Source: Eremomyces bilateralis CBS 781.70 (lineage: Eukaryota; Ascomycota; Dothideomycetes; Eremomycetales; Eremomycetaceae). From it: a stretch of 64,000 bases of DNA. The stretch is from assembly GCF_010015585.1 (NCBI RefSeq), contig NW_022985073.1:1172923-1236922 (forward strand), in the 5' to 3' direction. Made by a program: the position numbers and the translations under genes. Shown piece after piece: positions 48,620 to 58,808 of the stretch (position 1 is its first letter; each line of letters opens with the position of its first letter). Under the pieces are notes generated by a model. It was not told the origin of the DNA and did not search any database. It worked only from the letters and a program-made list of their open reading frames with translations.

Positions 48620-50008
48620 GATGACGGCTTGGGGTAACCCGGATGGCGTAGAGGAGTGTATAACGATGAGTGTTTGAAGATGAGTTGGTTTGGTGGTACG
48701 GTAGTTGCCGCGACAAACGACGAGAGACGGCTGACTAAAAATAAACTCCAACCCAAAAAGAAGCGATAAATCCGCCGCTTGATTCGATCGTGAGACGGCT
48801 CGTTGGTTTTGGGCGTTGCGCGCCGTATTAGTATGCAGGTGAGCAAGGTGCACCGGTCATCGTGAACTGGCGGAGGCGCGATCGCCAATGAGCGGCGGGA
48901 AATTAACAAGGGATATAACGGCGGTAAAAGAATACTTGTCACGATGTCGACATGATACCAGGTGACGATGCGTTCATTGGGGGTTTGTTGAGGTTCAGCA
49001 CGAAACGTGGACCGCATTTCCCACAGTTCCAACGAAGCGGCGGATCGCGGCGAAGCGCACCAGCGGGAGCCAATTGCGGGCGAGGTATTGGGGAGTCGTT
49101 CCCAGCTGAGGTATTGGGAGTCGCGATGGGGATTGCGAAGGGGAGAGCCTCTTCGCCTGGAGTCCTGCTTCCATGTCAACCTACCCATATCATGACCTGG
49201 CTTATCAGGATAATTCCCCAGATAACTCGACTTTGATTCCCCATGGGGATCGAAACATGACTTCGGTATCTCTTGTGGGCTCAAAATTCTTAACGCGAAG
49301 CAGGTTTTCCATGCTCTTGTGCGAAACCGCTGTCATTGGGAGGGAAATGGGAAAGATCCATGGATCGAAGCAAAGGAAATCGGGACCGCATGACGCACGC
49401 ATCATGCAACACCCAACATCATTGGAAGAATTGGTGTCGATAACGGTACGTGGTACCGTATGATTTATTTGTGTGGGAAATATGGAGGCTTCTCCCATGT
49501 TGCGTGGGCTGAGAGTTTGGTTCTAAATCTTGATTATTCCGCAGCTGGCCTCCATTTCTTGCAGCACGATGGACGGCGCCTCCCGGTTCCTACCAGGCAC
49601 ACCCGATTAGGTTTCCCTACTTTTCGGCATTTGGAGTTCAAATACACACAGCGATGTTGAAAAATCTCCAAACTATTCCCTTGAAACCGGAAGGAGGTGG
49701 TGCCAGTAGTCTAGACGGTACATGTCGGTTGTTTGCGATAGGTGAAGTTTGGCCGATTTTCCTCGTGGAAACCAATTCGGTCCATGAAAGGTAGCTGGAT
49801 GGATTCGATGACATGGTTCGGCTGGCTCACTGAACCAGGACTTCAGANNNNNNNNNNNNNNNNNNNNCCCCCCACCCACGCTTGCACCGGTGCAGACTCC
49901 GATCCTCTGAGCCGCAAGGTCAGCAGACCTGGAAAAAGGTGCAGCAGGTGAGCTGGGATGGGACTGTTGAACATTTTTTGCCCTTTTTGCGTTTCACGAT
50001 GTTCATTC
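48620..50008. other. Intergenic with assembly gap
   Basis: About 1.4 kb. It contains the MFS promoter, no supported gene, and a run of N at 49848-49867. Sequence could be missing at the gap, so absence of a gene here is less certain than elsewhere. Confidence 0.5.
49848..49867. other. Assembly gap (20 N)
   Basis: Twenty undetermined bases, probably a scaffold join of unknown true length. The right edge starts with a C run. Confidence 0.97.
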
Positions 50009-51386
50009 TCAGGTCGGCTGCGCGCGGAACCGTGCCGGCCCAAGTTCCCTCCGGACTTCATCCATCTGTTCAATTGGAGTTTGCGCCTTTCCCTTCTTGA
50101 ACTTCCGCTTCCCATTTGCCGCATGGGAGCCCAGGAATTCATCCATGATGCTGTCGAAATCGGACCGTAGCTGAGGGACATCTCCGGATGCTTCACTGAT
50201 TTTTGAGAGGCCGGACATCCTTGACATGCCAGACATGCCAGACATGCCAGACATACCGGTCATGCCGGAGACCATGGAACCGGTATCATCCATGTCATCC
50301 TCTCCTGTATATTCTGCCTCAAGCTTCTCAAAGCGCCGATCAAGCAGAGTGAGTTGATCGGTACGCATAAGTGATGATGAAGTCATGCTGTATGCGGATG
50401 TGGAAGTCAACGCGCCCTTTCGCTTCTTCTTACGGCCTGCGGGCAACGACGCCAATGCGCTGTCAACCGCGGATTGTGCGGATTGTGCAACCGATGGCGA
50501 GGCCGTCTTGGTCTCCTTCTTGAACTTGCGAAACTCCGCCATCCAGTCGTGCCCAGCGGGCTCTCGTACAGCCTCAGGTTGATCATCGGGTCCGCCGATG
50601 GCTGGGGTGGCTCGCGAGGGAGCAGGATTTTCGGCCTTTATGGTATCGTCACTCTCCCAACCGTCGTCGTCTTCCGCTGTCGCCTCCCAGTCATCCTTGT
50701 CCATAACCTCGCCGTTCTCTGCGAGTTCCTTGAATATGTCCTCATCATCATCCACAAACGCATCATCCTCCAATGCCTCCAACACCTCTCTCAAGCGAGG
50801 ATCCATATCGGGTTGGAATCCTGCAATGGCATCGGGAATATTCTGCTGGTCCTGATACGTCCGCTTTAGAACGAATTCCGAAGGTAGCATTTCATCCCCA
50901 ATCAGCGACCTAGCACTCTCACTAGCAAAGCTCGCGCCGCTCTCACTCCTCATGTCTGACCCGGCCTCGCTCCGCAGAGCATCTTCCAACTTGACTTTTG
51001 TCTTGCCCTTATTCTGCGTATTCGGGGTCGCGTCAACCCAAACCGCGCCGTCCCCCGATCCAAACTCCCGCAGATGTTGCATGTAGTCGTATTGGGTGTC
51101 ATCGTAGTAGATTCCGTGGTTCGCCGCCTCTCCTTCGTTTTTCCGGATCTTCAGGCCGAACTCCTCCTCGAGGTTGCCGAGTTCTTTGACTTTCTTGTCC
51201 CGTTTCCCGGAGAGCTCCTTGAACACCATGGATGGGGCGTCTTCATCGTGAATAAGAGGATCATTTTGGGCTCGGTGAACGAGCTGGAAGGTGGTTGCGC
51301 TCTTCTTGTCACTGTTGAGAAGCGGGTGAGTATTCGCCTTGGAGCCGACATATAAGGACGATGACCTACAATTTGCGTCGAGGCAT
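50009..51386 (-). CDS. LTV1: Ltv1, 40S ribosome biogenesis factor
   Basis: Assembly factor of pre-40S particles that must be released (by casein kinase phosphorylation in yeast) for late 40S maturation. Two exons (51386-51370 and 51311-50009) join in phase to 439 aa. The first exon is 17 nt and encodes 'MPRRK' plus part of Phe. The protein then reads 'DKKSATTFQLVHRAQNDPLI', the family's N-terminal signature, and 'NHGIYYDDTQYDYMQHLREF', a second one. The centre has 'DMDPRLREVLEALEDDAFVD' and long acidic patches. The C-terminus contains a basic segment ('SHAANGKRKFKKGKAQTP'). A short Met-Ser-Gly repeat sits near residue 350. Length fits the fungal family. Confidence 0.93.
50224..50254. repeat. 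9-bp tandem repeat coding Met-Ser-Gly units
   Basis: The unit ACATGCCAG is repeated more than three times on the + strand; on the minus strand it encodes 'MSGMSGMSGMS' in Ltv1. Degenerate copies extend on both sides. It is in frame and should vary between strains in whole 3-residue steps. Confidence 0.88.
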
Positions 51387-51571
51387 CTTGGAAAACCTTG
51401 AGAGATCTGACTTGAGTGCTTGGTGTGATCTCTTTAGAGAATAGTGAAATCAATCAAGATTTCGAGCGGTTTAGACTTTAGAGGCCTTTAACTTTTGAGG
51501 GGTCAAAGGAATGTGGGATGGAACAGTTTTGTCACTGGGAAATCTGTGGGCAGGCGGTTCTGGCCATGACA

Positions 51572-51599
51572 GCCTGACTGCCTGACTGCCTGACTGCCT
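51572..51599. repeat. 8-bp tandem repeat GCCTGACT
   Basis: Three perfect units plus four bases, with related GCCTCTGC/TGACTGCC words continuing to about 51640. It is about 190 bp upstream of Ltv1. Confidence 0.85.
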
Positions 51600-52195
51600 C
51601 TGCCTGTGCAGCTGCTGACTGCCTCTGCTGACTGCCTGGATTTTCTAGCAGTCCCTCAAAAGGCAGTCCGTATCACGTGATCGACTCCCAGTGCATCCTC
51701 TTATCGGTAATATAAAAACAATTTCTTGCTCGCTATGTACCTTCCAATAGTGATTCCAACCCAGATTTCATCTCATCTTCATCCTAACCCTCCGATATCC
51801 GTACTTGCGTATCGCCTAGTTGGCAACTTCCTGGGAGGAAACGTCACCAAAACGGATACGATTTCATATGAACGGACTGAGCAACACAGACTATCGATAT
51901 AAGTCATGGAAGTATGAGCGACCGTGACACATATACCTGAAATACTGTGCGTCAGAAAGATGGTTCCACGTCGTAATCACAGAGAGTCGCCCTCCAAAAT
52001 CCAAACTCCACTCTTTGGCTACCCGTGACCGACCGTATCTAGTATGCAGGCACGAAATAGATAGGATGGCCATAGTGAAGTAAGGAGGAGCGGACTAACC
52101 TTAAACCGGCCGAACCTTGGTACAGGGCATGGCTACGTACATACTACATAGTAAGTGGTAATACCCCGCCGTGTAGGACAAGGTATGGTATATCA

Positions 52196-52211
52196 ATCAA
52201 TCAATCAATCC
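52196..52211. repeat. AATC microsatellite
   Basis: About four tandem AATC units, within the promoter of the 2OG oxygenase gene. A minor feature with no obvious function. Confidence 0.75.
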
Positions 52212-52297
52212 ACGCACGCTACCTCTTGTCAGTTGCCACGCTCTAGTATCTACTGTATCCATCATCACTCCTATTGGGAATTTGCAAATCTATCCGC

Positions 52298-53332
52298 ATG
52301 TCGACCGTACCGATCATTGATTTTGGCCCCTTCCTCACTGGATCTATTGGCGATCGCAAACGAACTGCGTCTGAAGTGGACGAAGCATTGAGAACAATCG
52401 GCTGCTTCAATCTTCGGAACCATGGCATTCCTCAGAGTCAGGTTGATGAATGTTTCTCTTGGGTGAGTCTACTACTTCCCTATATCCAAGCCTTCTTACA
52501 GAAATAAAAGAGCCGACAGCTCTTCAGCCTCTCACAACACGAGAAAGAGACTCTCAGTCCCAAGCCTCAATCATTCGAACAAGGTTACTTTGGCATGGAG
52601 AGCGAGAGGGTCCGCGGACGACCATCCGTGAAAGAGAATTTCGATTTTGGCAATCTAAAAGGCAAGCCATTGGGTCCATGGCCTGATCAGCTGCAAGGAT
52701 TTCGTGGTTTTGCTACGGACTTTCATCAGAACTGCTCTAGGCTGATGAACCAACTGCTGGAATGTATGTCGATTGCGCTAGGGCCGAAAGAATCGCTCGG
52801 CCCATACCATACCGGCTCTATGTTCACATCAAGCCTGATTCATTACCCTGCCGTATCCGCACGACTGATTCAATCGGGTGAGGTTGTTCGGAGCCCAGCC
52901 CACTCCGATTTTGGCACCTTGACGCTTCTCTTTCAACGCGATGTTGGCGGTCTTCAAGTCGCAGATATGAGTTCGACAGACAAGTTATCCAGTGCTGCGG
53001 TCGAGCGTACCGGGACGTTCTTGGATGTTGAACCGAATCCTGAAACCATTCTGATTAATGTAGGCTACTTGCTGATGCGGTGGACCAATGGACGGTGGAA
53101 AAACTCGGTGCATAAGGTAGTGGGACCACCTTCAAGCAGGACAAGCACAGAAACTGTTGGAGACCAGGAGTTGATTCCTGAAAGATATAGCATTGCTTTC
53201 TTTGGCTTCCCTGACGCGGAAACAAATGTTGAGTCCTTTGAAAGCTGCTACAGCGACCAAAATCCAAAGAGATGGAGTCCTTTAAATGCAGGCACCTACC
53301 TTCGTAAAAAAAGGGAGGACGTGTATTCTTAG
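52298..53332 (+). CDS. 2-oxoglutarate/Fe(II)-dependent oxygenase (isopenicillin-N-synthase-like)
   Basis: Oxygenase of the DIOX_N plus 2OG-FeII type; the substrate is unknown. Two exons (52298-52462, 52520-53332) join in phase to 325 aa. The N-terminal domain starts 'MSTVPIIDFGPFLTG' and includes 'GCFNLRNHGIPQSQVDECF'. The iron ligands are His and Asp in 'SPAHSDFGTLTLLFQ' (HxD) and His in 'NSVHKVVG'. The 2-oxoglutarate-binding Arg is in 'ERYSIAFFGFPD' (RxS). All catalytic residues are present. Relatives act in secondary metabolism, toxin or gibberellin-like pathways and amino-acid hydroxylation. The neighbours (Ltv1 and a membrane protein) are not biosynthetic, so it is probably a stand-alone enzyme. 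Confidence 0.92.
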
Positions 53333-53780
53333 AGTTGATGCGCATCTTTTCATCAGGAGTACAGAGGGTGAACTAGCCATCCAGTCCTTGACCGTATCTC
53401 TGACGTAACCTTACAATTCGGTTGTATGTGCAGCATCTCCCCAATCCTGATTCCCGCCGGACCCAGTGCATCCTGTCATCACTATCACACTCCTTTCAAT
53501 CAAGCTATTGCCTCTTCTTGGGGATATCCGCCACAGTGTATTAGAGTGGCATCATTTAGAATATACGGAGTAAGCCTATCTACAATTCTTCTTCCTATTC
53601 TCCTCAGCTAATCATTAACGGACAAAAGTTCCCGAACTCACTAGATTCTATCCTTAACACTCGCGAGATAATTCCAGCCATTTCGTCCGAATACCCGGAA
53701 AGTTATCCGTAATAGGGTATGGGAGGAATGATATATCCCGACTTTTCTATGCCACTGCTTCGGCACTTCAACCAACACGA
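53333..53780. other. Intergenic between convergent genes
   Basis: About 450 AT-leaning bases with the 3' flanks of both neighbours. No supported feature. Confidence 0.5.
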
Positions 53781-54411
53781 CTATGTCTGGAAACTCGTCG
53801 CTCGTGATGAGACTCCGAGTTCGACGGGAGACCGGCTTGGCTCGGCCATATATATTTCCACTAGCGCGGCAGTATAGAAAGGTTGCTTCGGCTTGTCCCC
53901 GTTCACCATGGCCTGCTCATGCATTGCAGTGTTCAGATCCCGCTCCTTTCTCGCAGGTCTTTTCCGTATCAAGACCACTCCAAGGATGGTGAGACAGATC
54001 AAAGCCGTTGCCCCTAACACTCCTCCGACAATCGCGCCGATATTGAGTGAGGAGCCGTTGGCGGTTTCTGTCTGTGTAGGGGAGGAGGGTACCACTGGCG
54101 CGACTGACGTGGGCGCTGAACTGGTCGAGTCCAAAGTCGTTAAAGTAGAACTGGCTGCGCTCAAAGCGGTGGTGGATGAGGCGGAGGAAGATTGAGAATC
54201 GGTAGCAGTTGCACTTAAAGACTTCGGTAGCGCATAGTACGTCGCTCCTGGGGAGTCGCCGCATCCCACGTAGCTATACTGATCCGAGCCTAGGTAAAGA
54301 ATGTCGGTCGAGAAACACTATAGGTTCCCCCGCTGCTGAATTCAGTCCCGTTGTCTTAGTAAACGGTATTCACTGGTACTGACCATGATATCGCAGATAT
54401 TCCCTTGATAC
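53781..54411 (-). CDS. Ser/Thr-rich single-pass membrane protein, 5' end unresolved
   Basis: Two minus-strand exons are clear. The last runs from about 54303 to 53781 and encodes 'CFSTDILYLGSDQYSYVGCG', then a Ser/Thr-rich stalk of about 50 residues, one membrane segment ('IGAIVGGVLGATALICLTIL') and a short cytosolic tail with basic residues ('RKRPARKERD'). The exon before it, ending near 54367, encodes 'VWKAGQYQGNICDIM'. This build (Cys-containing ectodomain, Ser/Thr stalk, one helix, cytosolic tail) is like fungal wall-sensor or WSC/Mid2-type surface proteins, but I cannot name the ectodomain. The first exon with a signal peptide is not identified; it would have to overlap or lie beyond exon 1 of the mannosyltransferase gene on the other strand. 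Confidence 0.65.
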
Positions 54412-54522
54412 TGGCCGGCCTTCCACACCCTGAAACGCAAGAAAAGACATCTGTGCAACGGCCGCGGCCCTCCCGCACCACACTAGAGTCACCCCCCCAA
54501 CCCACGAGCCGAGCCTACGGTC

Positions 54523-55896
54523 ATGTGGAGACCAAGACTGAGGCTCGCGGTCGTGCTTGTTCTCCTCCTCCTCCTCCTCATAACGTATTCCATCCTCAAT
54601 TTCAGGCATGATGCGCCGCTCAAGGCCCTTGGCCAAAAGACACAGTCCCTTTGGACATATTGGTGGTCTCCAGCAGGTTAGTTCCCAACGAAACACCGAA
54701 CAGAGTGGGATGCTGATTGTTTGTTCCACCCCTTCAGAACCCGAAGATCATAAAACTTTCTTATAACCCTTCCCAACGCAGGGTCATAGAGATCATAATG
54801 CTACCCTCCTCAGGCTAGCTCCCGACTATGTCGATGCAATCATGAAACTTCCAGCGAGCACTTGCCTCGACTACACTGTCCTCCAGCGCCCAGCAGTCGC
54901 TATGGTTACCTTCGTGAACCATCTCGAAGCGCGACGGGGGAATTGTTGCCCAAGTACCTTTTTGCTTTAGATATTTATCAAAGTGCCCCGGTCCTTTCCA
55001 GTCTCTTCGGTTCGATCGTTGAGAGCATCCGGTACTTAGGACCCGAGAACTGCGCCCTTTCGGTGGTGGAGGGCCGATCAACCGACGGCACTTTCGAGAT
55101 TCTGTCGTCGCTCCAGCCAGTGCTGGAGGGGATCGGCTTGAAATACTACTTCCAAACCAGCGATATCGATCCTAGCAGCGATCGCATCCAGGCATTAGCG
55201 GCGCTTCGCAATCTCGCAATCGAGCCGTACACCGCCGCCCCCAATACGTTCTCCGAGTCGTCCACGATCATCTTCATCAATGATATCGTCCTCTGCGGCG
55301 AAGATACCCTCGAGGTGATCCATCAACGCCAATATCAAGGCGCCCATATGGCCTGCGCGATGGATTGGGTCTACGTTGGAAACGACCCGACCTTCTACGA
55401 TATCTGGATTGCGCGCGGCATGACTGGCGACTCATTCTTTAATATCCCCGAGGACGGAAGCTGGAATTATGCGTGGAACCTCTTCTGGAATGACCCCGAG
55501 GCTCGGTCAAGCTTACATGCGGGACTGCCGTTCCAAGTATTCTCCTGCTGGAATGGCATCGTTGCCTTTAACAGTCAGCCAGTCTTCGAGAAGAAAGTCG
55601 GTTTCCGGTCTGTAAACGATAAGGAGTGCTTCCAAGGGGAACCCAAGCTCTTCTGCAAAGATCTGTGGCACCGTGGATATGGCAAGATTGCCGTTGTTCC
55701 CAGCGTGAATGTTGGGTATTCTGTGGAAGAAGCGCAAAAGCTGAAGAAGCTTAAAGGGTATGTCTCTAATCGGCTATCCTCAGGAGAGCAAGAGAGGCAG
55801 ATTGCATGGAAAGGTGAGCCACCAGATTTTGTCAAATGTATGCCAGGATATGAGCACCAATCGTTTGTTCCATGGAATGAAGGACTTTCGGTATAG
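54523..55896 (+). CDS. CMT1/CAP59-type alpha-1,3-mannosyltransferase; frame uncertain near 5' end
   Basis: Family first described in Cryptococcus capsule synthesis (CMT1, CAP59); members in moulds make surface or secretory glycans. Exon 1 (54523-54676) encodes a type II signal anchor: 'MWRPRLRLAVVLVLLLLLL' then 'ITYSILNFRHD'. The main body is open from about 54850 to 55896 and has 'CALSVVEGRSTDGTFEIL', 'SDRIQALAALRNLAIEPY', 'IIFINDIVLCGEDTLEVIHQ', 'ACAMDWVYVGNDPTFYD' and 'FQVFSCWNGIVAFNSQPV', all typical. Between them a segment from 54782 ('APDYVDAIMKLPAS') fits the family but is one frame off from both flanks. The break is compensated (one base extra before it, one missing after), probably a sequencing error near a short T run; a damaged gene is also possible. 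Confidence 0.82.
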
Positions 55897-56166
55897 ATTG
55901 TCATGGTTCAAAACTGCAGTTTGTGTTGATACCTGGGGAGGAGGTTAATGGCATCTAGTATTATCTCTGTCGCGTTCCTGGAATTCATCAGTCAGGCTTT
56001 ACGTTTCCTAAACCGCGACGCGTTCCCACCAACGCGAGAGATGGTTTCATAGATGATAGAACACGTCGTAGCAAGGCCCTAAGGCTCTTGTAAAGAATTA
56101 ATCAACTCCATGCTTTTCAATGCCGTCCCCAAGGGCTGTGAATAAGGCGTGATTCTCATTCATGGC
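55897..56166. other. Short intergenic between convergent genes
   Basis: About 270 bases with nothing to add beyond 3' flanks. Confidence 0.5.
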
Positions 56167-58511
56167 CTAGTCTGGCGGTTTATCTCGATCGGCCCAACTG
56201 GGCTGGATCTTCTTACAAACCTGCACGTAATCCTGCCAACGCTCCCGAGGCGACCGCTTTCTCCACCCAGCCTCTTCAACATTGTCTTTCTGCCCCTCGG
56301 TGAGATGTCCCGTCCAGAACATCGTCCAGCCTTCGTCCCGATACTTCGTTGCTGGAGGAGCGGATGCCACCGCGGTTCGATCGCCGCCATCCCCTACTTC
56401 CGTATTCTCCGCCTCTGCTGCAATGGGGATCTTCCAAACTCCCATGGCGCGCTCGAAGTACCATTTGTTGACCGGATTCGTCCGACGACTCCTCCACACC
56501 ACGCCGCCAGGGAAGCAGTCCCGTACCATTGCATTGAATAGGATATCCGCGACGCCGCCGGCGCCTTGACTCCGCTTCAACACCGCGAACTTGTCAAGGT
56601 AGGGAACTGGCGGGATGTTGCTGTCTCCAGGACACGGTTCCTCCCAGGTGAGAATCGCGCCGCCTTCGTATTCTCCAGCAACGATGACTCCTGCTATTCT
56701 CCCTTTGATGCGATCCAAATAGTGCTTGGCGTCGAGCGGACGGCTGAAGCTGTCCTCGATGAGATATTTAAGTCGTGCTAGGTCGATGCGAGGATCGTCT
56801 TTTAAACTTAGGGTCGTGCCTTCGAGGCCTGGAGGCCTCCATGGTTCGTCCAAGGGATCAGGGATGATCGTAACCGGCACTCCTTTCTTCAAGAATGTTG
56901 CCGGCACGGGATTCAAAGCAGATGTCGATGACGTGCTATGCGAATCCGGCAGCCGGGCATGTGGCAAGGATGCTGAGAGCACTGGCTTATCTGTGAGTAG
57001 ATTGTGAATGAGTGGGTTACGCAGTCGCCGAGTCCGAACCCCGCCGCTTTCGGATTTCTCGATGAACGGTTTCGCGGAGGCGGCTACTTCTAATGGAGAG
57101 ACGATCAACGCTGACGACGTTGGGGGAAGGAAAGAGAGCGCGGAGTGGACTAGGTCGAGGTTCTTGGCGTGATGCGATAGGACTCTGGAAGGAGTCGGAA
57201 TTTCAGGTCGCATGCCGGGACTTGGGTCCCGGATTGCCGTATCATACTCGAGAAACCGAGTAAACGGATTGCTGAACCCGAATACCGTGCCATGCTGCTT
57301 CTTAGCCTCATCAATAGATAGACTTTCCTCAGAATTCTCCGAGCCCGCACGTAAAGCGCGGCGAATAATCTCGTATTCCTGCGCAAGATTGATGAAGATA
57401 TGCGGCTGCTCCTCTTTTCGGATGGCGGGTATGCCGCCCAGTGGGTCGAGCACGATGATACGATCGAGCGACATCACGGAGCTGGACTCTCGCCCCTGTC
57501 GAAGATAATCGTCCTCGGCGGTCGGCTGGTCGATACCGGCAAACCGTCTCGCCAACGCAAGGACCACGCTGTTTGGTTCGACGCGGCGGGCGTGATACGG
57601 ATCTCCGCTCCAGGCTAGGGGGATGATGACTGGCAAGGTTCCCTCGCGGAGAGCATTGAGCAAGAACCGGGAATACTTGACGTATATATCTCCTCGAACA
57701 GGTGCGGACTGCGGGATCGGTTCCGTGGGCGAGGTGCGCACCCCCATGACCTCGTCAATGACAAATGATGGCCTTTCATGTTTCTGAATCGCATTCGCGA
57801 TGCGATACCCCTGCTCCAGTTCCAGTTGACGCCATTTGGCGAAACTGAGCTCCCCTCCGGCAATCTGATCGCAGTCCACAACGACGGCGCTGTACATCCC
57901 TAGCCTCGCTAACTGCGAGATTGTCCGTCCGATCCCGTCGACAGCCTCATCGTCGAGGAGCTGCGGGCAGAAGACCTTCACAATGGAGATATGAAGAGGA
58001 CCTGGCTCGGACGCCGGAGAAATTCTGTCGGGTAGCTGTGTCTGTTGGGAGAAGACAGGGCTGGATGCAATAGCTCTCGCTGAGCCGAATAGCTCGCCGA
58101 GGTTCACACCGCTCTTCTTCAGCCGTGCACGACGTTCTTGCTCCAGATTGTCACCCGTGCTGGATTTGTCGCCCTTCTTAGAGCCATCGTCGTTAAAACG
58201 TGAGAGGAACCCTTTTGCGTCTCGTTTCGTGGCCGTCGAGCTAAGGACGGAATAGAAGAACTCTCGGTCACGCCAGTTTTCCGCGTTCAGATTCTTGCTC
58301 TTGCTCGGGCTGTTATGAGCCGAGGAGAATGAAAAGCCGCATCTTTGAGCCAATTGAGCCGATCTGGAGCTCGGAAGGTCGCTATGAGATATCGTCTGCT
58401 GTCAATTCCTATGGTCAGAAATAATCAAACTGTGAACTTGGGTAGCTCCCCGCTTACCTTTGGTGATGTCAAAACGCGGCTTGAATGCTGAATTGGCCGC
58501 CATGGAGTCAT
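56167..58511 (-). CDS. arg2: Mitochondrial N-acetylglutamate synthase (first step of arginine synthesis)
   Basis: Makes N-acetylglutamate from glutamate and acetyl-CoA in mitochondria, the committed step to ornithine and arginine. Exon 1 (58511-58458) encodes a basic presequence, 'MTPWRPIQHSSRVLTSPK', and exon 2 (58395 or 58398 to 56167) the rest, about 760 aa. The N-terminal two-thirds is the kinase-like regulatory domain ('ISIVKVFCPQLLDDEAVDGI', 'GMYSAVVVDCDQIAGG'). The C-terminal third is the GNAT-type catalytic domain ('RIAGVIVAGEYEGGAILTWE', 'YLDKFAVLKRSQGAGGVADI', 'GGVVWRSRRTNPVNKWYFER'). The kinase-like region carries regulatory contacts for arginine feedback in related enzymes. An upstream ATG at 58554 opens a different frame that overlaps this start. 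Symbol by analogy with yeast. Confidence 0.9.
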
Positions 58512-58808
58512 CCTCCTTGCGTACCACGTATTCCCGAAGCCCATAGAGGGGCATCTTGCGATTTCTAGGATTTTGAAGAGAGAGGAGCTCAAAGACACGA
58601 TGGAAGTCCTGGTCGAGTCATGGTGGGTGCGTCATTTTTGTCTGTGCTTGAGTTCCATTATTGCCGTTATCGATAAGAAATCATCCAATCTCATGAAACT
58701 TGAATGGATGAGCTTATTATCCACGCTATCATTGCTTATGGTCACATAGGACGTCATTACTTGAATAGGCTATTTAGGACTATTGTTTCTCAAAATCGTA
58801 TCAATACA
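58512..58808. other. Short intergenic between two minus-strand genes
   Basis: About 300 bases: acetylglutamate synthase promoter and leader (with an upstream ATG at 58554) and the 3' flank of the S28 peptidase gene. Nothing else. Confidence 0.5.

Larger units (their letters stand above)
51387..52297. promoter_or_regulatory. Divergent promoter region, Ltv1 and 2OG oxygenase
   Basis: About 910 bases. It contains an 8-bp tandem (51572-51599), an AATC microsatellite around 52196-52211, and AT-rich stretches. No gene supported. Confidence 0.45.

Noticed and set aside
46802-55896. Secondary-metabolite cluster (MFS pump, 2OG oxygenase, glycosyltransferase close together)
   Set aside because: No backbone synthase or pathway regulator, and Ltv1 lies in between; the genes look independent.
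58458-58554. Arginine attenuator peptide upstream of acetylglutamate synthase
   Set aside because: The upstream frame does not resemble the known peptide, which belongs to the carbamoyl-phosphate synthase small subunit gene.
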